64,000 nt of DNA, taken from assembly GCA_019671135.1 (NCBI GenBank), contig JAHRHY010000009.1:1364001-1428000 (forward strand), written 5' to 3'. This DNA comes from Linnemannia hyalina (Eukaryota > Mortierellomycota > Mortierellomycetes > Mortierellales > Mortierellaceae). Both the position numbers and the translations under genes were made by a program. The notes beneath the pieces are model-generated. The model had not been told where the DNA came from. It ran no database searches and saw only the letters and a program-made list of their open reading frames with translations. This document shows, in pieces, positions 13,033-21,996 of this stretch. Every line of letters begins with the position of its first letter. Position 1 is the first letter of the stretch.

Positions 13033-13446
13033 GTGCAACTCAAGATCATGGTCGCTGCCGTCATCCTAGTCGTTCTCAGCATGATAAAGTCCTCTAGAAT
13101 TTCAGCAACACCACTCAGCGAAAGACTGTTTCTAATGTACTATACAGCTTATACTCTGAAACCGGCGAACCACTCAAATGCAGAGTATACCCTTCTTTTA
13201 CTCCCCCAAACGACCCAGTTCCCTCCTCCTCCACCACTCACCAACACACTTCAATGCACTCTGGGTGACCGAACCAACGGAGTGGTCACTCAGTGCCAAT
13301 GCTCTGAGACGAACGATTGGTACGTCCATTGGACCTGCTCAGACCAGGCGATATATCAGTGGACCCGTCCGTGGCACCTTTGCTCTTGCGGTCTTTTGCC
13401 CTGGTCAGACTTACTTTGTGGACAGTGGATATTATGGCGGCTAGCA
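13033..13446 (+). pseudogene. Frameshifted small secreted cysteine-containing protein
   Basis: A protein-like signal passes through three reading frames. It begins with a hydrophobic signal-peptide-like segment (MVAAVILVVLSM) followed by SATPLSER in frame one. It continues in another frame as SLYSETGEPLKCRVYPSF, then in a third as CTLGDRTNGVVTQCQCSE and NDWYVHWTCSDQA, and ends in a further shift as FALAVFCPGQTYFVD before a stop. Each piece has protein-like composition and cysteines, and the pieces lie in order. No GT-AG introns explain the switches, except perhaps one acceptor-like TTTCAG near 13100. I read this as a decayed gene for a small secreted protein; the family is unknown to me. Confidence 0.5.
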
Positions 13447-13551
13447 CAATACGGCATGCAACATGTTATTAAAGAGTAAAATATCATGTTATCCGTACCA
13501 TTCATAACACAGAGAAAACGTTCCTTTGTGTGATGAAGATGAAGGTGTTTT

Positions 13552-13557
13552 TTTATT
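13552..13557 (-). terminator. AATAAA polyadenylation signal
   Basis: An AATAAA on the minus strand lies about 95 nt past the stop codon of the small-protein gene at 13653-13841. Confidence 0.5.
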
Positions 13558-13652
13558 GTACAATGTAGAGTTGGTGTTACAGGAGAGGGAATAAGGGTAT
13601 TGCTTGTGCCAGCGAGATAGCGTGCAGCTCCAGAGAAGGGGGGGGTCAACTC

Positions 13653-13841
13653 TTAGCGGATGAAAGGACCGGTCGAGGCGTTGGACATCATGTTGTGGCT
13701 GATCTTGTAGAGGGCCTTTTCGGGGGTCATCTTAGTACCGGTGGTATCAGGGATGGTTTGCATCGAGGTGCGAGGGGTCTGAGCTGGGGTCGAGGCAGCA
13801 GAAGAGGTCTTGTTCTTGTTGGAGCGCTTGAAGAAAGACAT
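13653..13841 (-). CDS. Small basic 62 aa protein, copy 1 of a local family
   Basis: An intronless 62 aa protein beginning MSFFKRSNKNKTSSA. It has a Ser/Thr/Pro-rich middle (STPAQTPRTSMQ) and a conserved end (KMTPEKALYKI ... NASTGPFIR). No signal peptide or membrane helix is visible and I do not recognise a function. It is clearly homologous to the gene at 17787-17972: the start, the STPAQT segment, MTPE and the GPFIR terminus are shared, and so is the leader DNA upstream. A consensus TATA box lies about 120 bp upstream. It sits 551 nt downstream of an F-box gene on the same strand, as does its paralogue. Conservation between the copies at protein level argues that it is a real gene despite its size. 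Confidence 0.7.
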   Translation of the reverse strand: MSFFKRSNKNKTSSAASTPAQTPRTSMQTIPDTTGTKMTPEKALYKISHNMMSNASTGPFIR

Positions 13842-13958
13842 GACTGGCTTGAGTGTTTCTTGGGTTGTTGTGAGAGAGGACTGAGGCTTGGAATTGGTTG
13901 CTGTTGTTGCTTTGAGGATGTGTTTGATGATGAGAGGGAAAGAGGAGATGGTCGTGCC

Positions 13959-13966
13959 TTTATATA
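13959..13966 (-). promoter_or_regulatory. TATA box of small-protein gene copy 1
   Basis: The minus strand reads TATATAAA here, about 118 bp before the ATG at 13841. The intervening leader is shared with copy 2, which has a weaker GATATAGAA-like box at a similar distance. Confidence 0.6.
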
Positions 13967-14392
13967 CTCGTTTGTCTCTTCAATTGCGGAATCCGCAATA
14001 CTTAGAGAAGGAGAGGGGCAAGGTTTTTGTCATCTTGGCAGAAGCAGAAGTAAACCATAGTCGGATTAGACATAAGGGTCTCTTGTCGCTATAAAATCGA
14101 AGTGCCAAGCAAGAAACAAAGTTTTAAGGTTGGCAGTGCTAGAGCCATGATGTCAATTGGAGAGTGGACACACGCACTAAAAATATTCTCTGACGGCTCC
14201 ATTCATCCGCAAAATGAAGTGAGGGAGATGAGCGCCATCCACCGATCCTTTCCTAGAGGGGATAGCTTATCCTTGTGTCCCTGTTCAACTCAGAGCCCAC
14301 ATCAAAGATATATCGAACAAACATCACCCACGCGATGAAGAAAAGGTCACGGTTGATTCGAGTTTTACTTTGCGCACAAGTAAAAAAATGGA

Positions 14393-16618
14393 CTAGAATC
14401 TACCACGATTGGCCTTCCTGCTTCCCCATCGCCCTTCTCTCTCCACAATCATCCCACCACTAAAAGACTCAAACTCACGACTGTACACGACATGGTCACT
14501 ATCGAGCGCCTCGTATCCGTCAATGGCAGCGTCAAGAAAATCAGTTCGAGATCTGCAGTTACAATATCCAACACGGTCCCCATTCCGCACGCGATCACAC
14601 CAATGATGAGGGCACGACCCAACAAGGTACATCCAGTCCTCCCAGACACGACCCACATGTCGGCGAAATGGATCTGCAAGTCGTGCGTATGAAGTGTTGG
14701 GTTCGACCTCCGAGTTCTTGAGGGCAATCGATGCTAGCTGTTGGACGTTCGATTCGGCTTCCAATTCCGCTTGTGTGGGCCATGACAGACCGAGCCAGCT
14801 GAGATCTGCTGTGGTGATGGGGCCCCACCATCCTTTGCTCGTCCTTGTAAGGTCCTCTCTCCGCTTGAAGTTGATGCCCCTGGCGTCATCCTCATCAAAC
14901 TCTGTCTCATAGAACAATTGAAGGACAACGTCCAGAGTCATGTCGCGGATGGAAGAGCACGCACACCACTCAATCTCCAGCGCACGGAGCTGCTTGAGGT
15001 CCTTGAGTCGGCCATAGAGTTCTCGAACCTGCAGGATGAATGCCAGTCGATGTTCCCACTCCTTCCTCTGTGTTGCTTGCTTCAACTCTCGGTCGCGGAT
15101 ATCGTCTTCGGGTGTCTTCGCAGAAACATCGCGTGTGATCGGATTCCAGTCGTCATCAAACTCCACAGCACTCCATTCACCCTCAGCTTGAAAAACAATT
15201 CCAGTGTGGTAACCATCAGGGCACTCTTGCCAGAGCGGCTCCACCACAGACAACCGTAACTTTTCCAGCCGACTGAACACGGTCGAGTAGTCCTCCTCAA
15301 CGGCGTCTGGGATGGTGCGAGAATGAGCAGGGGCATTCCAGCAGTAGTCCGACATCGAGAATCCTTTTTCCTGGTAAAGGACCAACTCCTTGAGCTGAGT
15401 GCAACAAGTCCAACTGGCCTTGGTCCCAATGTGAAAAGGGTTCGCAATGTCCATGATTGGCAGCCAACTACCGCGATCGAGCCAAGCAATCTCCAGAGTA
15501 TCCGTTGACCGAGACACTAATTCTGCAATCGCATGATGAGTCGACGGTGACCACTCGCCTTCGATCCTAAACTCCTTCAGTTTGGCGAAACGAGATCCTG
15601 GCGATAATGAACTCGTTGTTGTTGTTGTCGTCTCGATGATATCGTCGTCTTGTGCAACAGCCTCCACGATCGAAAGGTCGATTGTCTCCATATCAGGGCA
15701 AGAGGTGACCAAGAGCTGCAATACTTCCTGCAACATTCCATAGTGGTCCCGCAGAACAAGATCCCGAAGCCGAGGAGCCCTTTTGATCAGAGTTGCCGCT
15801 TCTGGGTCATAGTAGTTGGCATGGATAGGTTGCCGTGCGGGAGAGAATGGTGAAGGAATGAACACCTCTTCCTGCCAATGGGAAGTCACTCGTTTCTGAG
15901 GTCCACTGAGGCAGAGTCGTTCCAGGGTCGGGAGTAGAGTTGTCGTGAGCTTGGGCTCGTGGGTTGTGCCGGAACCACTCTCATCCCAGGAGGAATATAA
16001 GCTCCGGTAGCGGAACTCCAAGTCCCGGATACTGACAGGGAGGTTGTTGTAGAGGGTGTATCGGAATGGCAAAGAGATGGATTGGAGGCTGATGTGGATC
16101 CGGGTAAGGGACGTGTGTGTCGCCAGTGACTTGAAAACCGGTTCTGTGAAGTGGTCGTCTTTGTACCTCCACTCATTGTGTTCGACGAACAGAGTGCGGA
16201 GCTTGGGGTTGGTCTCGACTAGCAAGAGCGCATTCCTGGTCTGGTCGACTATCGACGGCGATAGCCCCCAGAAATTCATATCCTTAGGCTGATAGTCATA
16301 GTCGATACAGTGGAGCTCGATGAGGTTGGTGCAGGGTGAAGAGGGGTTGTTCAAGAACCAGCCAGCATCGGATATGTCGATGGAGAGGGTCTGTATCCGG
16401 GCTGCGCTGTCGAGTAAAGCCCACGTCTGGTGCTTCTTGAGGTTGACGAATTCGACACGACGGAGAACCTGAGGCTGGAAGAGGTCAAACCAGTCGCGGG
16501 AGACTTGGAGGCAGGGGAAGAGGTCGTCTTTTGTGAGGTTGTCGCAGATGAGGTCGAGGATGAGAGGGATGTCAAAGATGGAGATGGAGATGGCATGTTT
16601 GATTGGAATGAATTGCAT
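14393..16618 (-). CDS. F-box/LRR-like protein, copy 1
   Basis: An intronless 741 aa protein. The chosen start is the first ATG (MQFIPIK); the frame extends upstream only through a TTG. Residues about 10-55 form an F-box: SISIFDIPLILDLICDNL, then a CLQVSRDWFDLF helix. F-boxes bind Skp1 and bring substrates to SCF ubiquitin ligases. The rest is a long region of weak leucine-rich repeats (LIELHCIDYD, LRDLVLRDHYG, LKELVLYQE), presumably the substrate-binding surface. Near the C-terminus is GWWGPITTADLSWLGLSWPT, a motif shared with the F-box gene at 49889-51916. It is the upstream member of an F-box plus small-protein unit, duplicated at 17.8-20.5 kb. The substrate is unknown. Confidence 0.8.
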   Translation of the reverse strand: MQFIPIKHAISISIFDIPLILDLICDNLTKDDLFPCLQVSRDWFDLFQPQVLRRVEFVNLKKHQTWALLDSAARIQTLSIDISDAGWFLNNPSSPCTNLIELHCIDYDYQPKDMNFWGLSPSIVDQTRNALLLVETNPKLRTLFVEHNEWRYKDDHFTEPVFKSLATHTSLTRIHISLQSISLPFRYTLYNNLPVSIRDLEFRYRSLYSSWDESGSGTTHEPKLTTTLLPTLERLCLSGPQKRVTSHWQEEVFIPSPFSPARQPIHANYYDPEAATLIKRAPRLRDLVLRDHYGMLQEVLQLLVTSCPDMETIDLSIVEAVAQDDDIIETTTTTTSSLSPGSRFAKLKEFRIEGEWSPSTHHAIAELVSRSTDTLEIAWLDRGSWLPIMDIANPFHIGTKASWTCCTQLKELVLYQEKGFSMSDYCWNAPAHSRTIPDAVEEDYSTVFSRLEKLRLSVVEPLWQECPDGYHTGIVFQAEGEWSAVEFDDDWNPITRDVSAKTPEDDIRDRELKQATQRKEWEHRLAFILQVRELYGRLKDLKQLRALEIEWCACSSIRDMTLDVVLQLFYETEFDEDDARGINFKRREDLTRTSKGWWGPITTADLSWLGLSWPTQAELEAESNVQQLASIALKNSEVEPNTSYARLADPFRRHVGRVWEDWMYLVGSCPHHWCDRVRNGDRVGYCNCRSRTDFLDAAIDGYEALDSDHVVYSREFESFSGGMIVEREGRWGSRKANRGRF

Positions 16619-17786
16619 GGAAAAAGGGGGAAGTGTCAAGAAGTGAGGAAACGTGTGAGAAAGAAAAATAAAAAGAGTGCAGACCGTGTTGCTTTTATTT
16701 CTGCCCTTGGAGGCGAGGCGTTGGAGGCGTACGTTGATGCTGTTGTTGTCATGGTGGCGCAGACAAGCAAAAGTTTGATAGAGCCTTGGGAATGCATGCG
16801 GGACAGGTCAACTATTTGGTTGCTGGCCGTTGTTAACGTCCATCGCCTCCAACGACGCGACTACAAGAGCTCATACAAGTGATTGCGGAGTTTCGACTAT
16901 GAGCGAAACAGGAAAAAGTGTATCGGTTTCGGTGCTGCGATCGATCAATTGATAATAGTTCCTGACACGACGCGTCCTTCTTTCCTGCAGAAGTAGGTAA
17001 AGGCACTTTGAGGATCGCTGTTCTCGTCCCAGTCTTCTACTTTGTTTTACGGAGAGGCACCCTCTTTGAGCACAATCCAAGATGCAAAATAAAAATTACT
17101 ACATTGATCTGACTGGCATGTTCACCGGTTTTTCATAAAAAGTGAATCGTTGGAAGCAGAGGGAGCCTGTGTCTCCAGCTTTTGCTGGAGGAACACGTTC
17201 CCACATCACACATGCTCCTCTACTGTAGAAATGGATGGTTGTATGGTTTGTGATTTGACAATTAGCCCTCCCCTTCTGTTGCAATGCAAAGAGTGAAAAG
17301 ACGAAAGATATTTTCAAAGCGACAAAGTATTCCGCTCTTATTTTCCTTTCTCCATCTTCAACTCGTATATCTTGCACGCCTTCGCTCCTCCAATCTTCCA
17401 GAAGTATCAGCCCTATATCGTTCAAGTCTCGATTAGTCGGTTTCCTGGCCACAAGAGCCATTGCCATTGTCCTGTCTGCGGTCATGGTACAAGCCCAACC
17501 CGACTCGCGACAACCACGACCAACATCTTTACCTCCATCGAACCCTGCTCATCGTTTGGTTGTCTGAATAAAATACTCAACACCGTCTATACGTGACCAC
17601 GCTATATTGTTGCTACTTACCTCACAGTTGTGCCTCGACAATGACTTCTCTGCCCGTTCTTTGAAGAGCCGGCAGCGACATATTTTCGTCCCGAGTGTCA
17701 ATTGAGATGAACCATTAGAATTAAAAAGGGCCCCATCCCTCATAGCGTTATCGCAGGTCTTCCTCTCCAAGAAAGAAGGCTCGCCT
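16619..17786. other. Intergenic: F-box copy 1 promoter and small-gene copy 2 3' region
   Basis: No gene is supported. A 128-codon minus-strand frame at 17099-17485 has no recognisable domain and no splice partner, so I leave it uncalled. Confidence 0.5.
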
Positions 17787-17972
17787 TTATCGGATAAAGG
17801 GACCTTTAGAAGCATTAACCATCATGTTACGTATACTCCTATCGTAAGCTTCCTCGGGGGTCATATTGGTACCGGCATCACGGAGGGTATGCATCGAGAC
17901 ACGATGAGTCTGGGCTGGGGTCGAGACAGCAGAGGAAGTCTTGTTCTTGTTGGAGCGCTTGAAGAGAGACAT
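17787..17972 (-). CDS. Small basic 61 aa protein, copy 2 of a local family
   Basis: A paralogue of the gene at 13653-13841. It starts MSLFKRSNKNKTSSA and shares STPAQT, NMTPEEA, MMVNAS and the GPFIR terminus. The frame is open 37 codons further upstream to an ATG at 18083. That upstream part matches the untranslated leader of copy 1 at DNA level (the stretch around TTTGAGGATGTGTTTGA), so I place the start at MSLF. It lies 382 nt downstream of F-box copy 2, mirroring copy 1. Function unknown. No signal peptide or membrane segment is visible, and the N-terminus is strongly basic. Confidence 0.65.
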   Translation of the reverse strand: MSLFKRSNKNKTSSAVSTPAQTHRVSMHTLRDAGTNMTPEEAYDRSIRNMMVNASKGPFIR

Positions 17973-18100
17973 GGTTGGCTTGAGTGTTTCTTGGGTTGTA
18001 GAGAGGTCGGAGATTGCTAGTGTAGGCTTGAGGCTGGTTGCTTTTGCTGCTTTGAGGATGTGTTTGAGTGATGAGGAAAACATAGAGTGTTGACCATGGC

Positions 18101-18110
18101 TTCTATATCT
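18101..18110 (-). promoter_or_regulatory. TATA-like box of small-protein gene copy 2
   Basis: AGATATAGAA on the minus strand, about 130 bp before the chosen ATG. Its position corresponds to the TATATAAA box of copy 1. Confidence 0.35.
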
Positions 18111-18354
18111 GTCCTTTTGACGATAGAGTTGAAAACAGTGGTGAGGGCGATGGGACGGTATTGGTCAGCTGGACTGTGTACTCAACGTTTGTCATAGATG
18201 GCGCCGCCAAAGGCCAACCAAGGACCGAGGGAATAAAAATCAATGACAGGCAGAAAGAAAAAAATCGACTACAGCCGCCCCCTGTCACGATAAACAAATG
18301 CGTGCAGACACTAGCTATGCTATACAAACACAACGTAATGAAATGGCACCAATT

Positions 18355-20496
18355 TTATTTTTTCTTGCGTTCCAAGCGCGTCGCTTGCTGACTCAGACAC
18401 TCGCCCTGACGGCCACCCTTCTTCACCCTTGCCCGTCTCCCCCAGAACCCATTGGCGCCCTCAAATGTTTTTGTCATCACCTCGAACTGTGTCCTCGACA
18501 CGATAGGGTCCTCCATGTAATCGCACTCGGAGTTATCATCGCCATCTCTGCCAGCAACGACATCCCAATCTCTCCAGCCATGTCCGACGCGCCGATGGAT
18601 AGGGTGTTCTGGATGATCAAACTCATGAGGCGGGTGCTCACGAGACGAATTTTCTGCTGCGTTGAACTCATATTCGCGGCGGGTCCAAAACACGGATCCC
18701 AAGCCTAGCCATGCCAAATCCTCATACTTCACCTTCCTCGGTCCAGTCGCTTCCGCCACGATATCTACCTCGGCTGTTGATATGTCCTCGCGCTCATCCT
18801 CGCGCTCATCCTCACCTTCATCCCAACTCTCACCGCTCCTCTCGTCCTCGTCCTCGGCCTCCAGTATGTCCTTGTTGATCATGTCCAATAGATCCTCCAA
18901 TGCCACAGTCGTCACAGCTTCGGACAAATCCCATTTCAGCTTGATGACTGACAGCTTTGGAAGAGACTTGAGCCTCCAAAAGAGCTGTCCAATTTCACAA
19001 GCAAACTTCTGTCGCATTCGCTCAGTCTCGACTGGAGTCAGCGGGATCGGCTCCTCGTTTTCCTGGGCGAGCGCGATCTCGACGTTGGCAGACACTGGTG
19101 ATGGTGCATCTCTGACCAACAAGTCGAGTGACTCCAGCTCTGTGCACTGCCATTCGGAAGGCCGGACAAGATCCTCAAGTAGAGCTCTGGGGAGACACTC
19201 TGGAGGCCTAACATCGACTTCGCCGTCGCAGTTGAGACAGCAAATAATAGTGTGGTACTGCCTCATCCTGACCCTGAACTTTCTCAACCGACTACAGTCG
19301 CTCCATGCACAAGAATCCAACAAGTCCGCATTGGTGACGTGTTGCAAAGACCACGGATATTGGATCGAGTTCCATTGATAGTCATTCATCTCGAACTTGA
19401 TGACCTCAAGAGTTGAAGCCGAGCGGAGGATCCAGTCGGCCAGATTCTGGTACTCGTCCTGCGTTCGGTTTTGGTTCCAGATATGCATTCGAAACTCTCG
19501 GAGCTTTGCGAGGCGACCCCTCAAGGGAGAACTTCCAGGGACTGCTGTTGTTGTTGCCTCTGGAGGGTCGAGTGGAAGTGGCACATAGTCGCACCCATGA
19601 AGGTTGACAATCTCCAGGTCAGGACAGGAATCCGTCAGCGCCTGTAGCACGACTTGAGGGTCACCCTTGTAATCTCCAATGGTGAACTCTTGAAGCAGCG
19701 GACACTTGGCCACAAGGGGGACGACAACCGATTCAGGAAGGTAGCCTCTGTCGAAGAAAAGAGATGACCAAAACATCGACGATCCTTGTTCCTCAAAGGG
19801 GTACCAGCTGGTCGAATGGAGACACAGTTTCCGGAGTGACGTCGAAGGCCAGTCAAGCAATGGCAGCTCCTGCACGATCGACGGCGAGACGTTGCATCTC
19901 CATCCAGAACACTCTAGATCTCGAAGAGTGGATGGAAGGTGTTGTACGAGCGTGTGCAAGAACGCGATCTCATACTCGACTATCCTGACCTTGATCTGCG
20001 TCAGCGATGAGTGGAACAAGAGTGACTCTAGTATGGATAGCGTGAAATGCTTTGTTGAAACTGCTTCTCTACGGTGCTGGAAATGCAGCATTTCCAACTG
20101 GGGATTTTTGCAGACAAGTGCCATCGGGTTTGTGGTGTTCGGGAAGTCAGAAAATTCAGATTCGGGAGAGGAATCGAAATCATAGGAGTCGAGGCAGTAG
20201 AGTCGTCGCAGGTTGGTACAGACCACGCGTCTGTCGAGAAACAATACGCCGTCAGAAAGGTTGATCTCGAGCGAACGGATGACGGCGGCACGATCGAGGA
20301 TGGATTGGACTTTGGCTTGGCCGTCGCTCACGTAGTCGACCTTGACGAAACGGCTGATCAGGGGAAGAAAGAGGTCATGCCAGGATCGTGACACCTGGAG
20401 ACAGGCGGCTACTTGGTTCCTGGAGAGATTATCGCATATAGAGTCGAGGAGCGCAGGGATGTCAAAGATGGAGATATGGTTTATGTTGTTAGACAT
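18355..20496 (-). CDS. F-box/LRR-like protein, copy 2
   Basis: An intronless 713 aa protein from the ATG at 20496 (MSNNINHISIFDIP). An ATG at 20589 would add 31 residues, but these read like translated pyrimidine-rich leader, and the shorter start matches the paralogue. The F-box is at residues about 7-55 (ISIFDIPALLDSICDNL, CLQVSRSWHDLF). Weak leucine-rich repeats follow (LRDLECSGWR, LRKLCLHSTSW, LREFRMHIW). A very acidic stretch with tandem EDERED units precedes the C-terminal EDLAWLGLGSVFW motif, which matches copies 1 and 3 in a degenerate form. It is a predicted SCF ubiquitin-ligase substrate adaptor. It is the first gene of the second F-box plus small-protein unit. Confidence 0.8.
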   Translation of the reverse strand: MSNNINHISIFDIPALLDSICDNLSRNQVAACLQVSRSWHDLFLPLISRFVKVDYVSDGQAKVQSILDRAAVIRSLEINLSDGVLFLDRRVVCTNLRRLYCLDSYDFDSSPESEFSDFPNTTNPMALVCKNPQLEMLHFQHRREAVSTKHFTLSILESLLFHSSLTQIKVRIVEYEIAFLHTLVQHLPSTLRDLECSGWRCNVSPSIVQELPLLDWPSTSLRKLCLHSTSWYPFEEQGSSMFWSSLFFDRGYLPESVVVPLVAKCPLLQEFTIGDYKGDPQVVLQALTDSCPDLEIVNLHGCDYVPLPLDPPEATTTAVPGSSPLRGRLAKLREFRMHIWNQNRTQDEYQNLADWILRSASTLEVIKFEMNDYQWNSIQYPWSLQHVTNADLLDSCAWSDCSRLRKFRVRMRQYHTIICCLNCDGEVDVRPPECLPRALLEDLVRPSEWQCTELESLDLLVRDAPSPVSANVEIALAQENEEPIPLTPVETERMRQKFACEIGQLFWRLKSLPKLSVIKLKWDLSEAVTTVALEDLLDMINKDILEAEDEDERSGESWDEGEDEREDEREDISTAEVDIVAEATGPRKVKYEDLAWLGLGSVFWTRREYEFNAAENSSREHPPHEFDHPEHPIHRRVGHGWRDWDVVAGRDGDDNSECDYMEDPIVSRTQFEVMTKTFEGANGFWGRRARVKKGGRQGECLSQQATRLERKKK

Positions 20497-21363
20497 GGTG
20501 AGGATGCAGATGGGAAAGTGAAAGAAGTGTTGATGGGAGGGAGAGGAGAGTGTTGATAGGAAGAAGAGAGGAGAGTACGTGAATCGCATTGGCTTGTTTT
20601 TATTCTAGAATATTTTGCGTTTGTACGACCGCTGTGAACAGCTCTGCCTCCGGTGGCGTACGAACTCGATTTTTTTTTAAGGTTCGCGGAAACTTTGTGA
20701 GGCGAAGTCGGAAAGTACTCGAAGAATCGACATCACCACGCTCGGTCGGGTTTTGTTATAACAAGAATGCTGTGCTCTGGCGTCGATATAAACGAACAGC
20801 ACTGCCAGGGACACGCGTAGCTCGAATAAAGGCCTGCTGCAACAGAGGGAGCGATCAACGTGTTCATTTTTCGTTCATGGTGGCATCCTAGAATCACGTT
20901 TAACAAGTTGTATTTGTTGGTGCAACATCCATTGTGTTGTATTAAAGGTCGATTGTCACACCCTAACCTGTTTGTGTGTACGCCAGAATCGAGTACGACA
21001 CACAGCTCTCCTCCTCTTCTCCCCTGCTGGGGATGAAGACGAGGCCGAAATACAGGTGACTGCTTCTCGTTGTCCTTGTAGGAGCGTTGAAACATTTCTC
21101 TCTCCTCTCCTTTTTTCCTCCTCCCTCTGTTATTTCGCTTACATCGGCTTTACCACCCTTGGAAAACAACACCATGTACATCAAGCAAGAACTCCAACAC
21201 GACGACGACATCAATCACGAAGTCGTTATTTTTTTATTTCGCTTGAATTAAGGAATGGCTACAGCAGCAAGTCTTCTTTCAGTTAGACTGACAACAAAAA
21301 GGAAAGGGTGAGTAGAATGATCGAGGGAAACGAGACAGTTGCGCGCAGGCTATGCAGTACAAC
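20497..21363. other. Intergenic: F-box copy 2 promoter region
   Basis: No gene seen. The pyrimidine-rich leader of F-box copy 2 lies at about 20497-20590. Confidence 0.5.
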
Positions 21364-21525
21364 CTGGTGCAGAAAGGCTCCATTGGTCACGTTCGGCATC
21401 AGGCCCTGCGAGATCTTGAGAAGCGCTTCCTCAGGGGGTCATTCGCCTTGCTTCGGGTAGCAGCGGCAGCGTCGCGAGTGGTCAGAGTTGCCTCTGAGGA
21501 TCGAGATGCGATGATTTGATCCAGT
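21364..21525 (-). pseudogene. Degenerate third copy of the small basic protein gene
   Basis: On the minus strand, ATGACCCC is followed after a one-base frameshift by codons for EEALLKISQGLMPNVTNGAF. This aligns with the MTPEKALYKISHNMMSNASTGPF end of copy 1. Just upstream, in the pre-shift frame, a Ser/Thr/Ala/Arg-rich stretch matches the variable middle. The MSFFKRS start and the terminal stop are lost, so this looks like a dead copy. It lies upstream of F-box copy 2, as expected if a third unit once stood here. Confidence 0.55.
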
Positions 21526-21602
21526 GACGTTTACGACTCAGCTGGCCTTAGTAGTGGATTGATTGGGTGTGTTTTAGCGTTGCTAAATTCTGTTGGCACG
21601 CG

Positions 21603-21636
<34 letters not shown>

Positions 21637-21996
21637 GACATATCCAAAGGTGTCCTCCTCCCCTGTCGTTGAAAAAGCTGAAAAAGAAGAACGACGCATG
21701 GAGAACCGCCAAGCGTGCACAACGAAAGTTAGTGTCGTTTTTTAGCACCACAGCCCTAGCCTATTCGCAACGCCCCCTCAAACCAACATTACCTTCCATT
21801 CAAGGATGCCCACAAGCCCAATTGTAAAGAAAAAGAAGGTCCATGCGCCATGAAATGATGGATCGAAGAAACCTATGACTCCATATGCATTATCCATCCC
21901 CTGCAAAAGCGACAACAAAAGTCATTCATGTGATGATACTGTACTAGATATGCAAAAACAAAAGACGCTCTATTAAATGCGTATGCGTCTATATGC
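21526..21996. other. Intergenic with a 27-T homopolymer
   Basis: No gene seen. The T run occupies 21603-21629. The rest includes the 3' flank of the minus-strand transcription-factor gene. Confidence 0.55.

Noticed and set aside
17099..17485. Minus-strand frame of 128 codons between the F-box/small-protein units
   Set aside because: No homology to any other gene in the window and no domain; it lies in promoter DNA.
18000..18083. N-terminal extension of small-protein copy 2 to an upstream ATG
   Set aside because: The same DNA is present but untranslated upstream of copy 1, where the conserved ATG is at MSFF.
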